DNA of 5,801 nucleotides from an uncultured cyanobacterium (GCA_903862155.1 CAIOXF010000055.1:1-5801), one strand, 5' to 3'. Shown: positions 1-5,801, counted from the stretch's first letter. Notes: generated by a model not told the origin, from the sequence alone. A program made the numbers and translations.

Positions 1-576
1 GCTGCTCGCCAGCTGGCGGCCGCTGGCCAGGGTGCGGTCGAGCTCGTTGAGGGTGGCGGGGATGCGCTTGCCGGCCAGGTTCGCGCTCGCCCCCAGGGCC
101 TTCTGCAACGGGATCCGGGTCTGGGCCAGTTCGATCAGCAGCGTGCGGGGGTCGGGGCTGGGGTCGTACACGATCATTTCGCCGCTGCCGATGCCCTTGC
201 CTCCCACCGAAGCCGGATCGGGGCTGAGCGCCACGTAGGGGTTGCCCAGCAGGGAGTCTTGAGAGAGGGTGCCCCGGCTGCGGCGGCCCACCATGGGCCG
301 GTACGACTCGCCCAGGTCGAGGTTCACCAGCACCTGGCCGTCGGGCTGCAGCTGCAGGTTGCGAACCCGACCCACCGTGAAGCCCGAGATCTTGACGGCC
401 ATGCCGGGCTTCAGCCCCGCCGCCGTGTAGGTGCGGAACTGCAGTGCCACGGTCGGGCTCCACCAGTTGCGCGTGGTTCCCATGCTGGTGAGATAGGTGC
501 CGAGCAGCACCACGCCGCCCGCCAGCAGGGCCACACCCTGCAGGGCCGGCCCCCAGTCGCTGCGTGGCTTAGCCAT
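1..576 (-). CDS. MCE/MlaD-like lipid-transport protein, C-terminus beyond window edge
   Basis: The frame is open from an ATG at 576-574 to base 1 (192 codons, no stop), so only the N-terminal part is seen. Residues about 11-31 form one hydrophobic segment, a likely inner-membrane anchor. Residues about 42-120 read as an MCE domain: GLKPGMAVKISGFTVGRV at 54-71, a PDGQVLVNL strand at 78-86, and DSLLGNPYVALSP at 107-119, matching the family pattern of G-x-x-V-G-x-V followed by LLG-x-x-Y-V-x-L. The region after about 140 looks helical, as in MCE proteins that build a periplasmic tunnel. The family, which includes MlaD and chloroplast TGD2, binds lipids and works with an MlaE-type permease and an ATPase between the inner and outer membranes. 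The ATG overlaps the end of the permease gene by 8 nt and has no clear Shine-Dalgarno sequence, so translational coupling is likely. The transported lipid is unknown. Confidence 0.87.
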   Translation of the reverse strand, partial: MAKPRSDWGPALQGVALLAGGVVLLGTYLTSMGTTRNWWSPTVALQFRTYTAAGLKPGMAVKISGFTVGRVRNLQLQPDGQVLVNLDLGESYRPMVGRRSRGTLSQDSLLGNPYVALSPDPASVGGKGIGSGEMIVYDPSPDPRTLLIELAQTRIPLQKALGASANLAGKRIPATLNELDRTLASGRQLASS

Positions 577-1207
577 TGCCGCTCACGCGCAGGGGATCCA
601 CCGCCAGCACCCACACCAAATCAATGGCCAGCAGGGCTGCTGTGGAGATGGCGATGGACTCCGACATGGCCCGTGCTTCGCTGGTGCGCCGCCCCCGGAA
701 CCACACCCCCTGCTGGATGCACAGCAGGGCGGCAATGGCACCGAACAGAGCTGCCTTCACCAGCGTCACGCCGAACAGCAGGGGATCGAGGTTTCCCATC
801 AGGAAGCGCATCTCGCCCACCGAATCGGCTTCCGGCTTGGTGATCACGGCGGCCACCAGGGCGGCCGTCTCGAAATACAGCACCAGCACCAGCGATGACA
901 GCGCCATCGCCAGCACCCGCGGCAACCGCAGGCGCCAGCCGCGCCGGCCCAGGCGGCTCACCACGCCGGCCTCCTCGATCAGCAGCGGTCCCTCGCGCAG
1001 CAGTTGCAGCAACGTCACCGCCAGCGGGGCCATGTAGAGGGTGCTGCGCACGGCCAGCACCTGCACGTCGATGGCAGTCACGTCCTGCAGGGGCGTGGCC
1101 AGCAGCTGGATGAAACCCAGCGAGAGGCCGGCGCCGGCCAGCACCACGGTGCCGGCGGAGCGGCGATCGAGGCCGCGCACCAGCTCCAGCAATCGGGGCC
1201 GCGCCAC
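569..1207 (-). CDS. Divergent MlaE-like ABC transporter permease
   Basis: This encodes 212 residues from a GTG start and ends with TAA. It has several hydrophobic segments, roughly at residues 18-38, 48-70, 98-122, 143-164 and 185-204. The C-terminal half resembles MlaE/TGD1 permeases: LPRVLAM at 95-101 corresponds to the family's VPRVIA, and LVKAALFGAIAALLC at 149-163 to its KSxxFGxxIA segment, followed by a SES-x-AIS-TAALLAID stretch at 182-196. The family's EIGTMKVTEQIDAL-type central motif is not recognisable; RLGRRGWRLR stands in that place. The protein is also shorter than the roughly 250-260 residues usual for MlaE, so it is a divergent or reduced member. Its partner is the MCE protein encoded just downstream. 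The start is uncertain: no Shine-Dalgarno sequence precedes the GTG, and no ATG lies nearby in frame. The role in lipid transport is inferred from family and neighbour. Confidence 0.75.
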   Translation of the reverse strand: MARPRLLELVRGLDRRSAGTVVLAGAGLSLGFIQLLATPLQDVTAIDVQVLAVRSTLYMAPLAVTLLQLLREGPLLIEEAGVVSRLGRRGWRLRLPRVLAMALSSLVLVLYFETAALVAAVITKPEADSVGEMRFLMGNLDPLLFGVTLVKAALFGAIAALLCIQQGVWFRGRRTSEARAMSESIAISTAALLAIDLVWVLAVDPLRVSGNG

Positions 1208-1260
1208 GTGAGGCAGAAACAGGGTGCGGCCAGGATGGCAGCAATGTGCGGCAGTGGCCG

Positions 1261-1860
1261 ATGAGCAAGCTGCGGGTGGGCGTGGCCGGGCCGGTGGGCT
1301 CCGGCAAAACGGCCCTGGTGGAGGCCCTCTGCCGGCGGCTCCGGGATCGCCTGCAGCTGGCGGTGGTGACCAACGACATCTATACCCAGGAAGACGCCCA
1401 GTTCCTCACCCGCGCCGGGGCCCTGGAGCCGGAACGGATCCGTGGCGTGGAAACCGGTGGCTGCCCCCACACCGCCATCCGGGAAGACTGCTCGATCAAC
1501 CGGGCGGCCGTGCAGGAGCTGGAGCAGGCCTTTCCCGGCCTGGATCTGGTGCTGGTGGAGAGCGGCGGCGACAACCTGGCGGCCAGCTTCAGCCCGGAGC
1601 TGGTGGATCTCTGTATCTATGTGATCGACGTGGCGGCTGGCGACAAGATCCCGCGCAAGGGCGGCCCGGGCATCACCCGCTCCGACCTGCTGGTGATCAA
1701 CAAGATCGATCTGGCGCCGATGGTGGGGGCGAGCCTGGAGGTGATGGAGGCCGACACCGAGCGGATGCGAGGCGGTCGCCCCTGGTGCTTCACCAACATC
1801 CGCAGCGGTGAGGGCCTGGAGGCGGTGGAGGCTTTTTTGCTCCAGCAGATCCCCGCCTGA
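1261..1860 (+). CDS. ureG: Urease accessory GTPase UreG
   Basis: UreG is the cytoplasmic SIMIBI-class GTPase that, with UreD/UreH, UreF and UreE, delivers nickel to apo-urease on GTP hydrolysis. The 199-residue product has full family length and all key motifs: P-loop GPVGSGKT at 10-17, the Cys-Pro-His metal-binding motif at 68-70 inside VETGGCPHTAIREDCS, ESGGDNL at 100-106, and the guanine-specificity motif NKID at 147-150. I chose the ATG at 1261 because the product then begins MSKLRVGVAGP, as UreG homologues do. A GTG at 1246 in the same frame would add five residues, and AGGA at 1232-1235 sits 10 nt before it, so the longer form is possible. The gene is divergent from the MlaE-like permease and lies 189 bp upstream of urtA with no terminator between, so read-through into urt is possible. 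Neither ureE nor ureF is beside it. Confidence 0.97.
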   Translation: MSKLRVGVAGPVGSGKTALVEALCRRLRDRLQLAVVTNDIYTQEDAQFLTRAGALEPERIRGVETGGCPHTAIREDCSINRAAVQELEQAFPGLDLVLVESGGDNLAASFSPELVDLCIYVIDVAAGDKIPRKGGPGITRSDLLVINKIDLAPMVGASLEVMEADTERMRGGRPWCFTNIRSGEGLEAVEAFLLQQIPA

Positions 1861-1870
1861 GCAGGATTCG

Positions 1871-1884
1871 GTAGCAACGGCTAC
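1871..1884 (+). promoter_or_regulatory. NtcA-binding site, distal, perfect consensus
   Basis: GTAGCAACGGCTAC matches the NtcA consensus GTA-N8-TAC exactly. NtcA is the cyanobacterial CRP-family activator of nitrogen-assimilation genes, responding to 2-oxoglutarate. The box starts 10 bp after the ureG stop. No TAN3T -10 element lies at the usual 20-24 nt downstream, so it probably acts as an upstream auxiliary site for urtA, at about -125 from the predicted start. It could instead serve a promoter using the looser element around 1916-1923. Confidence 0.75.
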
Positions 1885-1953
1885 ATCGCTTAGGCGCGTT
1901 GATCGAGCCCTTTTCTTGTATCTGGGGCTGAAAAGTGTGCGCTTGATCAAACC

Positions 1954-1967
1954 GTTACAACGGCTAC
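1954..1967 (+). promoter_or_regulatory. NtcA-binding site, promoter-proximal, one mismatch
   Basis: GTTACAACGGCTAC fits GTA-N8-TAC with one mismatch (GTT) and keeps the GTN10AC core. It ends 23 nt before the TACGTT hexamer at 1991-1996. This reproduces the class II layout of NtcA-activated promoters, with the box in place of a -35 element and centred near -42. The surrounding genes are nitrogen-scavenging genes, which fits NtcA control. Confidence 0.78.
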
Positions 1968-1990
1968 ACGAGTTGGATTCGGTCGGCGCA

Positions 1991-1996
1991 TACGTT
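1991..1996 (+). promoter_or_regulatory. -10 element of the urtA promoter
   Basis: TACGTT fits the cyanobacterial TAN3T -10 form and is correctly spaced from the NtcA box at 1954-1967. The predicted transcription start is near 2003, giving an untranslated leader of about 47 nt before urtA. No good -35 hexamer is visible, as expected of an activator-dependent promoter. Confidence 0.65.
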
Positions 1997-2004
1997 CTGA
2001 CCAT

Positions 2005-2028
2005 CGCTGACATGCGGCACGTTCAGCG
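2005..2028 (+). other. Possible stem-loop at the 5' end of the urtA leader
   Basis: CGCTGA (2005-2010) and TCAGCG (2023-2028) are perfect inverted repeats around a 12-nt loop. If transcription starts near 2003, the RNA would begin with this 6-bp stem. It leaves the Shine-Dalgarno sequence at 2037-2041 free. A protective 5' hairpin is one reading; the short stem and long loop make chance possible. Confidence 0.35.
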
Positions 2029-2036
2029 CTTCCTCC

Positions 2037-2041
2037 AGGAG
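2037..2041 (+). promoter_or_regulatory. Ribosome binding site of urtA
   Basis: AGGAG lies 8 nt before the ATG at 2050. It supports that start over the in-frame ATG at 2080, which has only a weak purine stretch before it. Confidence 0.8.
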
Positions 2042-2049
2042 TTCACTTC

Positions 2050-3357
2050 ATGCAACCTTCATTCCTGCGTCAAGCGAGCATGCGCAAGGCTTCCCTGCGT
2101 GTGATCGGTGGCGCCACGCTGCTGGCCACCACCATGTCGCTGGTGGCTTGTGGCGGCGGCGAGAAAGCCGAAGGCAAGTTCGACGGTGAGGTGAAGGTCG
2201 GGATCCTTCATTCCCGCTCCGGCACCATGGCCATCTCCGAGAACACGGTGGCCGAAGCCGAGCTGATGGCCATTGATGAGATCAATGCCAAGGGCGGCAT
2301 CACGATCGATGGCAAGAAGCTGAAGATCGTTCCTGTTGAGGAAGACGGTGCCTCTGATTGGCCCACCTTCGCTGAGAAAGCGAAGAAACTGATCGATCAG
2401 GATCAGGTCGCCGTGGTGTTCGGTGGCTGGACCTCCGCCAGCCGCAAGGCGATGCTGCCGGTGTTCGAGGCCAAGGATCACTTCCTCTTCTACCCGATCC
2501 AGTACGAGGGCCAGGAGTGCTCCAAGAACATCTTCTACAGCGGTGCTGCTCCCAACCAGCAGGCTGAGCCCGCCGTGGATTGGCTGCTGAAGAACAAGGG
2601 CAAAGACTTCTTCCTTGTTGGTTCGGATTACGTGTATCCGCGTACCGCCAACACGATCATGAAGGAGCAGCTTAAGGCCAATGGTGGCAAGGTGGTGGGT
2701 GAGGACTACCTGCCCCTGGGTAACACCGAGGTGGCTCCGATCATCGCCAAGATCAAGCAGGCGTTGCCCAAGGGTGGTGTGATTGTGAACACCCTCAACG
2801 GCGACAGCAACGTGGCCTTCTTTAAGCAGATGAAGGCTGCCGGTATCACGCCGGCCAACGGCTACTCAATCATGAGCTTCTCGATCGCCGAGGAGGAGAT
2901 CGCCGCCATCGGTCCTGAGTACCTCGAGGGCACCTACGCCGCCTGGAACTTCTTCCAGTCGCTCGATACCCCTGAATCGAAGGCCTTCACCCAAGCCTTC
3001 AAGGCCAAGTACGGCGACAAGCGCGTCACCAGCGATCCCGCTGAGGCCGCTTACATGATGGTGTACCTCTGGGCCAAGGCTGCCGAGAAGGCCAACAGCG
3101 TCGACGACAACAAGGTGCGGGAATCCCTGATTGGCGTGAGCTTCGATGCTCCCGAGGGCAAGGTGACCGTGATGCCCAACCACCACGTTGATAAGCGTGT
3201 GCTGATTGGTGAGGTGCAGAACGACGGCATGTTCAAGATCGTTGAGGACAAGGGCTTCGTGAAGCCCGTGGCCTGGAACCAATACGTGCCGGAAACCAAG
3301 GGTTATACCTGCGACTGGACCCAGAAGCGCCCTGACGCCGGCAAGTTCAAGATGTGA
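2050..3357 (+). CDS. urtA: Urea ABC transporter substrate-binding lipoprotein UrtA
   Basis: UrtA is the periplasmic receptor of the high-affinity urea transporter UrtABCDE. The 435-residue product opens with a lipoprotein signal peptide: positively charged residues, a hydrophobic stretch at about 18-32, and a lipobox LVAC with the lipidated Cys at 34. The mature protein starts with a Gly-rich linker, then GEVKVGILHSRSGTMAISE, the typical UrtA/FmdD entry into a type I periplasmic-binding fold. Other family signatures are FGGWTSASRK at 124-133, FYPIQYEGQEC at 147-157 and YSGAAPNQQ at 163-171. From memory, many UrtA proteins have Cys where the first of these motifs has its second Gly. The ATG at 2050 has a strong ribosome binding site; starting at 2080 would give a shorter but still complete signal peptide. 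The gene follows an NtcA-type promoter and is followed by a probable terminator, suggesting expression above that of urtBCD under nitrogen limitation. Confidence 0.98.
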   Translation: MQPSFLRQASMRKASLRVIGGATLLATTMSLVACGGGEKAEGKFDGEVKVGILHSRSGTMAISENTVAEAELMAIDEINAKGGITIDGKKLKIVPVEEDGASDWPTFAEKAKKLIDQDQVAVVFGGWTSASRKAMLPVFEAKDHFLFYPIQYEGQECSKNIFYSGAAPNQQAEPAVDWLLKNKGKDFFLVGSDYVYPRTANTIMKEQLKANGGKVVGEDYLPLGNTEVAPIIAKIKQALPKGGVIVNTLNGDSNVAFFKQMKAAGITPANGYSIMSFSIAEEEIAAIGPEYLEGTYAAWNFFQSLDTPESKAFTQAFKAKYGDKRVTSDPAEAAYMMVYLWAKAAEKANSVDDNKVRESLIGVSFDAPEGKVTVMPNHHVDKRVLIGEVQNDGMFKIVEDKGFVKPVAWNQYVPETKGYTCDWTQKRPDAGKFKM

Positions 3358-3381
3358 TCATCACCCGCTGATCGCATTCAT

Positions 3382-3409
3382 GGGGGAGAGCAATCTCCCC
3401 CTTTCTTGT
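3382..3409 (+). terminator. Probable partial terminator between urtA and urtB
   Basis: GGGGGAGA (3382-3389) pairs perfectly with TCTCCCCC (3394-3401) around a GCAA loop of the GNRA type, followed by the T-rich tail TTTCTTGT. This has the form of a Rho-independent terminator. No convincing promoter is visible in the 57 bp between it and urtB, so it more likely attenuates than ends the operon, lowering permease transcripts relative to urtA. It could also stabilise the 3' end of a urtA-only mRNA. Confidence 0.8.
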
Positions 3410-3466
3410 CTGGGCCGTTGTGGTCCCGCCCTGTTTCCCTTCCTGGCCTGCGGTTAGCAGGACGCA

Positions 3467-4624
3467 ATGGATCTTCTCTACGACACACTCTTCAACGGCC
3501 TGGCCATCGGCTCCGTGCTGGTGCTCGCAGCCCTCGGGCTGGCGGTTGTTTTCGGTCTGATGGGTGTCATCAACATGGCCCATGGCGAGTTGATGATGCT
3601 CGGTGCTTACACCACATTTGTGGTGCAGAACCTGTTCAAGGATGGCCCCCTTGAGGGCCTGTTTCCGATTTACATCCTGATCGCCATTCCGGTGGCGTTC
3701 GTGGTGAGTGGGCTGGCCGGCCTGCTCCTGGAGAAAACGGTGATCCGGCGGCTCTATGGCCGGCCCCTCGAAACCCTGTTGGCCACCTGGGGCGTGAGCC
3801 TGATTCTCCAGCAGTTCGTGCGTTCGGTGAGTAGCGCCTTCGCCATCGGCCTGCTTGTTGCTGTTGCCCTCGGCCTGATCATTCCCCGCATCACACCCGC
3901 CTCCTGGTGGGAGCGGCGCTGGACCCCCCTGCTCGGTGTGGGCAGCTGGCTGGGATCCGGCGTGGTGGGCGTGGTGCTCGCCTCAGCCCTGGGTGAAGTG
4001 CGTGCCCTCAAGCAGCCCTGGTTCAGCGCCCGCAACATCGACGTGACCGCGCCCCAGTGGCTGCGCGGCGCCGTGGATCTGGGCAGCGTGACCATGCCCA
4101 CGGCCCGATTGTTCATCATTGCGCTCACGGTGCTGGCCCTGGTGGCCGTGGCCTGGTTCCTCCAGAAGAGCGTGTGGGGGATCCGGATCCGCGCTGTTAC
4201 CCAGAACCGCTCGATGAGTGATTGCCTGGGCATCCCCACCGAGAAGGTGGATGCGCTCACCTTCCTGGTGGGTTCGGGCCTGGCCGGCGTGGCTGGCGTG
4301 GCCGTCACCCTGCTGGGTTCGGTGGGCCCCAACCTCGGCGGCAACTACATCGTGGATTGCTTCATGGTGGTGGTGCTCGGTGGTGTGGGCAAGTTGCTCG
4401 GCACCGTCGTGGCCGCCCTGGGCATCGGGGTTCTCAGCTATGTGATCGGCTCGGGTTCGCTGCTGCTGGTCTGGCCGGCCATGCCGCCAGCCCTCAACGA
4501 AACCGTCACGTTCTTTGCCACCACCTCGATGGCGAAGGTGCTGGTGTTCGCCCTGATCGTGGTGTTCCTGCAGTTCAGACCCGCCGGTCTGTTCCCGCAG
4601 AAGGGTCGCCTGGTGGAGGCCTGA
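3467..4624 (+). CDS. urtB: Urea ABC transporter permease UrtB
   Basis: UrtB is one of the two inner-membrane permeases of the urea transporter, related to LivH of branched-chain amino-acid transporters. The 385-residue product is mostly hydrophobic. The N-terminal GVINMAHGELMMLGAY at 33-48 is the LivH/UrtB signature, TLLATWGVSLILQQ at 103-116 is typical of UrtB, and WGIRIRAVTQNRSMSDCLGI from 237 is the cytoplasmic loop that contacts the ATPase subunits. Between VRS at 118-120 and QPWF at 183-186 lies an insert of about 60 residues with two further hydrophobic stretches, which I recall as usual for cyanobacterial UrtB. The start has AGGA 4 nt upstream, a short but workable spacing. The gene lies 109 bp after urtA, beyond the terminator-like hairpin, and a GGAGG near its 3' end serves urtC. 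Confidence 0.97.
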   Translation: MDLLYDTLFNGLAIGSVLVLAALGLAVVFGLMGVINMAHGELMMLGAYTTFVVQNLFKDGPLEGLFPIYILIAIPVAFVVSGLAGLLLEKTVIRRLYGRPLETLLATWGVSLILQQFVRSVSSAFAIGLLVAVALGLIIPRITPASWWERRWTPLLGVGSWLGSGVVGVVLASALGEVRALKQPWFSARNIDVTAPQWLRGAVDLGSVTMPTARLFIIALTVLALVAVAWFLQKSVWGIRIRAVTQNRSMSDCLGIPTEKVDALTFLVGSGLAGVAGVAVTLLGSVGPNLGGNYIVDCFMVVVLGGVGKLLGTVVAALGIGVLSYVIGSGSLLLVWPAMPPALNETVTFFATTSMAKVLVFALIVVFLQFRPAGLFPQKGRLVEA

Positions 4625-4627
4625 TCC

Positions 4628-5788
4628 ATGGGGGTTCTTTCTCAGATTGTTCCTGCCGGCTCCAAGGGCTGGCAGCGCTGGCTTCCCTGGGTTGTGGTGG
4701 TGCTGCTCGGTGTGGTGCTGCCCGCTGTGCTCCCACCGTTCCGCCTCAACCTGCTGGGCCGCTTCCTCGCCCTCGGCATCGCAGCGCTCGGTATCGACCT
4801 CATCTGGGGTTACACCGGCATGCTCAGCCTCGGCCAGGGGATCTTCTTTGCGCTGGGTGGTTATGCCCTGGGCATGCATCTGCAGCTCAATGCGCTGGAG
4901 CCTGGCCAACTGCCCGACTTCTTCGAGCTCTACGGGGTGAAGAGTCTTCCTGCCTTCTGGGCTCCGTTTAACTCACCGCTGTTCACCTTCTTTGCCATCT
5001 GGGTGATTCCGGCGGTGGTAGCCGGGGTGCTCGGCTACCTGGTGTTCCGCAACCGGATCAAGGGCGTTTATTTCTCGATCCTTACCCAGGCCGCCCTGCT
5101 GGTGTTCTTCAACTTCTTCAACGGCCAGCAGAAGTTGATCAACGGCACCAATGGCCTCAAAACCGACACGGCCCGGATCCTGGGTGAGCTGGCGGGCAGT
5201 GACGCCATGCAGCGCAACCTGTTCTGGCTCACCTTGGTGCTGGTGGTGGCTGCCTGGCTGTTGTGCCGCTGGCTCACATCGGGTCGCTTTGGTGACGCGC
5301 TGATGGCCATCCGCGATGACGAGCCGCGCCTGCGCTTCACCGGGTACAACCCCACGGCCTACAAGACGGTGGTGTTCGCGGTGGCTGGCGCCCTGGCGGG
5401 CATCAGTGGTGCGCTCTACACGGTGCAGTCGGGCATCGTGAGCCCCCAGTACATGGCCGTTCCCTTCTCGATTGAGATGGTGATCTGGGTGGCCGTGGGC
5501 GGTCGCGGCACCCTGATCGGTGCCGTGCTGGGCGCGGTGCTGATCAACTACGCCAAGAGCCTGGTGAGTGAGGCGCTGCCTGAAACCTGGCTGTTCATCC
5601 AGGGGGCCCTGTTCCTGCTCGTGGTGACGGCCCTTCCGGACGGCCTGGTGGGCTGGTGGCGCCAGGGCGGCCCTGGTCGCATCCGGGCGATGGTGGGTTG
5701 GCCACCGGTTGCCCCCACCTATCCCGGCATCGATCTGGATCCCCAGGTGAAGGCCGAGAAGGACCAACTCGAGCGAGGTGCGCAATGA
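4628..5788 (+). CDS. urtC: Urea ABC transporter permease UrtC
   Basis: UrtC is the second permease of the urea transporter, related to LivM, and pairs with UrtB in the inner membrane. The 386-residue product has a first hydrophobic segment at about 19-37, then the family signature GYTGMLSLGQGIFFALGGY at 61-79. Further membrane segments follow, and the ATPase-contacting loop GRFGDALMAIRDDEPR is at 219-234. The last 30 or so residues form a hydrophilic cytoplasmic tail rich in Pro and charged residues. The ATG is 3 nt after the urtB stop, with GGAGG at 4615-4619 inside urtB, 8 nt upstream, so the two are almost certainly co-transcribed and translationally coupled. The stop overlaps the next start as ATGA. 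Confidence 0.97.
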   Translation: MGVLSQIVPAGSKGWQRWLPWVVVVLLGVVLPAVLPPFRLNLLGRFLALGIAALGIDLIWGYTGMLSLGQGIFFALGGYALGMHLQLNALEPGQLPDFFELYGVKSLPAFWAPFNSPLFTFFAIWVIPAVVAGVLGYLVFRNRIKGVYFSILTQAALLVFFNFFNGQQKLINGTNGLKTDTARILGELAGSDAMQRNLFWLTLVLVVAAWLLCRWLTSGRFGDALMAIRDDEPRLRFTGYNPTAYKTVVFAVAGALAGISGALYTVQSGIVSPQYMAVPFSIEMVIWVAVGGRGTLIGAVLGAVLINYAKSLVSEALPETWLFIQGALFLLVVTALPDGLVGWWRQGGPGRIRAMVGWPPVAPTYPGIDLDPQVKAEKDQLERGAQ

Positions 5789-5801
5789 CCACGGCTGTAA
5801 C
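5785..5801 (+). CDS. urtD: Start of the urea ABC transporter ATPase UrtD, cut by window edge
   Basis: Only five codons (MTTAV) and two bases are present. The ATG at 5785 overlaps the urtC stop by 4 nt and has GAGG at 5775-5778, 6 nt upstream. Identity as UrtD, one of the two cytoplasmic ATPases, rests on the conserved urtABCDE order and the overlap, not on visible domains. Confidence 0.8.

Noticed and set aside
259..843. Plus-strand open frames opposite the MCE and permease genes
   Set aside because: The minus-strand frames there give recognisable MCE and MlaE-like proteins with a natural gene overlap; the plus-strand products look like nothing known.
1906..1929. AGCCC and GGGCT inverted repeat after ureG as a terminator
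   Set aside because: The stem is only 5 bp with a 14-nt loop, and A-rich rather than T-rich sequence follows, so termination after ureG is not supported.
1943..1950. TTGATCAA palindrome in the urtA promoter region
   Set aside because: An 8-bp palindrome alone fits no operator I can name and may be chance.
1078..2013. Long minus-strand frame opposite ureG and the urtA promoter
   Set aside because: It crosses the NtcA promoter region and overlaps the permease gene in another frame; its composition is that of a shadow frame.
2856..2865. Third copy of CAACGGCTAC, inside urtA
   Set aside because: It encodes part of the protein in frame (Asn-Gly-Tyr) and lacks the GT half-site at the required distance, so it is not an NtcA box.
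3983..4909. Long open frame on the minus strand opposite urtB and the start of urtC
   Set aside because: It spans two well-supported genes, has shadow-type composition (His, Gln, Glu, Arg), and shows no recognisable motif.
4973..5785. Long open frame on the minus strand opposite urtC
   Set aside because: It is fully antisense to a clear urtC, is rich in His, Gln and Gly as expected of an antisense frame in GC-rich DNA, and shows no domain.
1..5801. Mobile elements, CRISPR arrays, tRNA or rRNA genes
   Set aside because: I saw no transposase-like protein, terminal inverted repeats, regularly spaced repeats or RNA gene signatures anywhere in the window.

Overview
The window is a GC-rich piece of a cyanobacterial chromosome, most likely a picocyanobacterium of the Synechococcus/Cyanobium group. 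The placement rests on three things: a urea uptake operon (urt) directly behind ureG, as is known in marine and related picocyanobacteria; NtcA-type promoter elements in front of urtA; and an UrtB with a cyanobacterial-type internal insert. I saw no copy of the HIP1 octamer common in many other cyanobacteria. The genus is inference; no rRNA or other marker is present.

Left part, minus strand (1-1207): two overlapping genes for a lipid-transport type ABC system. A short, divergent MlaE-like permease (1207 to 569) is followed with an 8-nt overlap by an MCE/MlaD-like membrane-anchored protein (576 to 1), which runs off the left edge. No ATPase gene is visible.

Right part, plus strand (1261-5801): ureG, the GTPase that helps load nickel into urease, then a 189-bp control region, then urtA (urea-binding lipoprotein), urtB and urtC (membrane permeases) and the first five codons of urtD (ATPase). 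Urea is caught by UrtA, passed through the UrtB/UrtC channel driven by UrtD/UrtE, and hydrolysed by urease matured with UreG. The urease structural genes and ureD/E/F are not here.

Regulation visible in sequence: the ureG-urtA gap holds a consensus NtcA box (1871-1884) and a second, one-mismatch box (1954-1967). The second lies 23 nt upstream of a TAN3T -10 element, the standard layout of an NtcA-activated promoter. The two boxes share an 11-nt core repeated 83 bp apart, about eight helical turns. After urtA an 8-bp stem with a GCAA loop and a T-rich tail looks like a partial terminator that would make more UrtA than permease. urtB-urtC-urtD are tightly packed (3-nt gap, then 4-nt overlap), so they are probably translationally coupled.

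This is a known system. I see no new class of element. The points worth following are the two-box urtA promoter, the intercistronic terminator, ureG standing apart from ureE/ureF, and the atypical MlaE-like permease.
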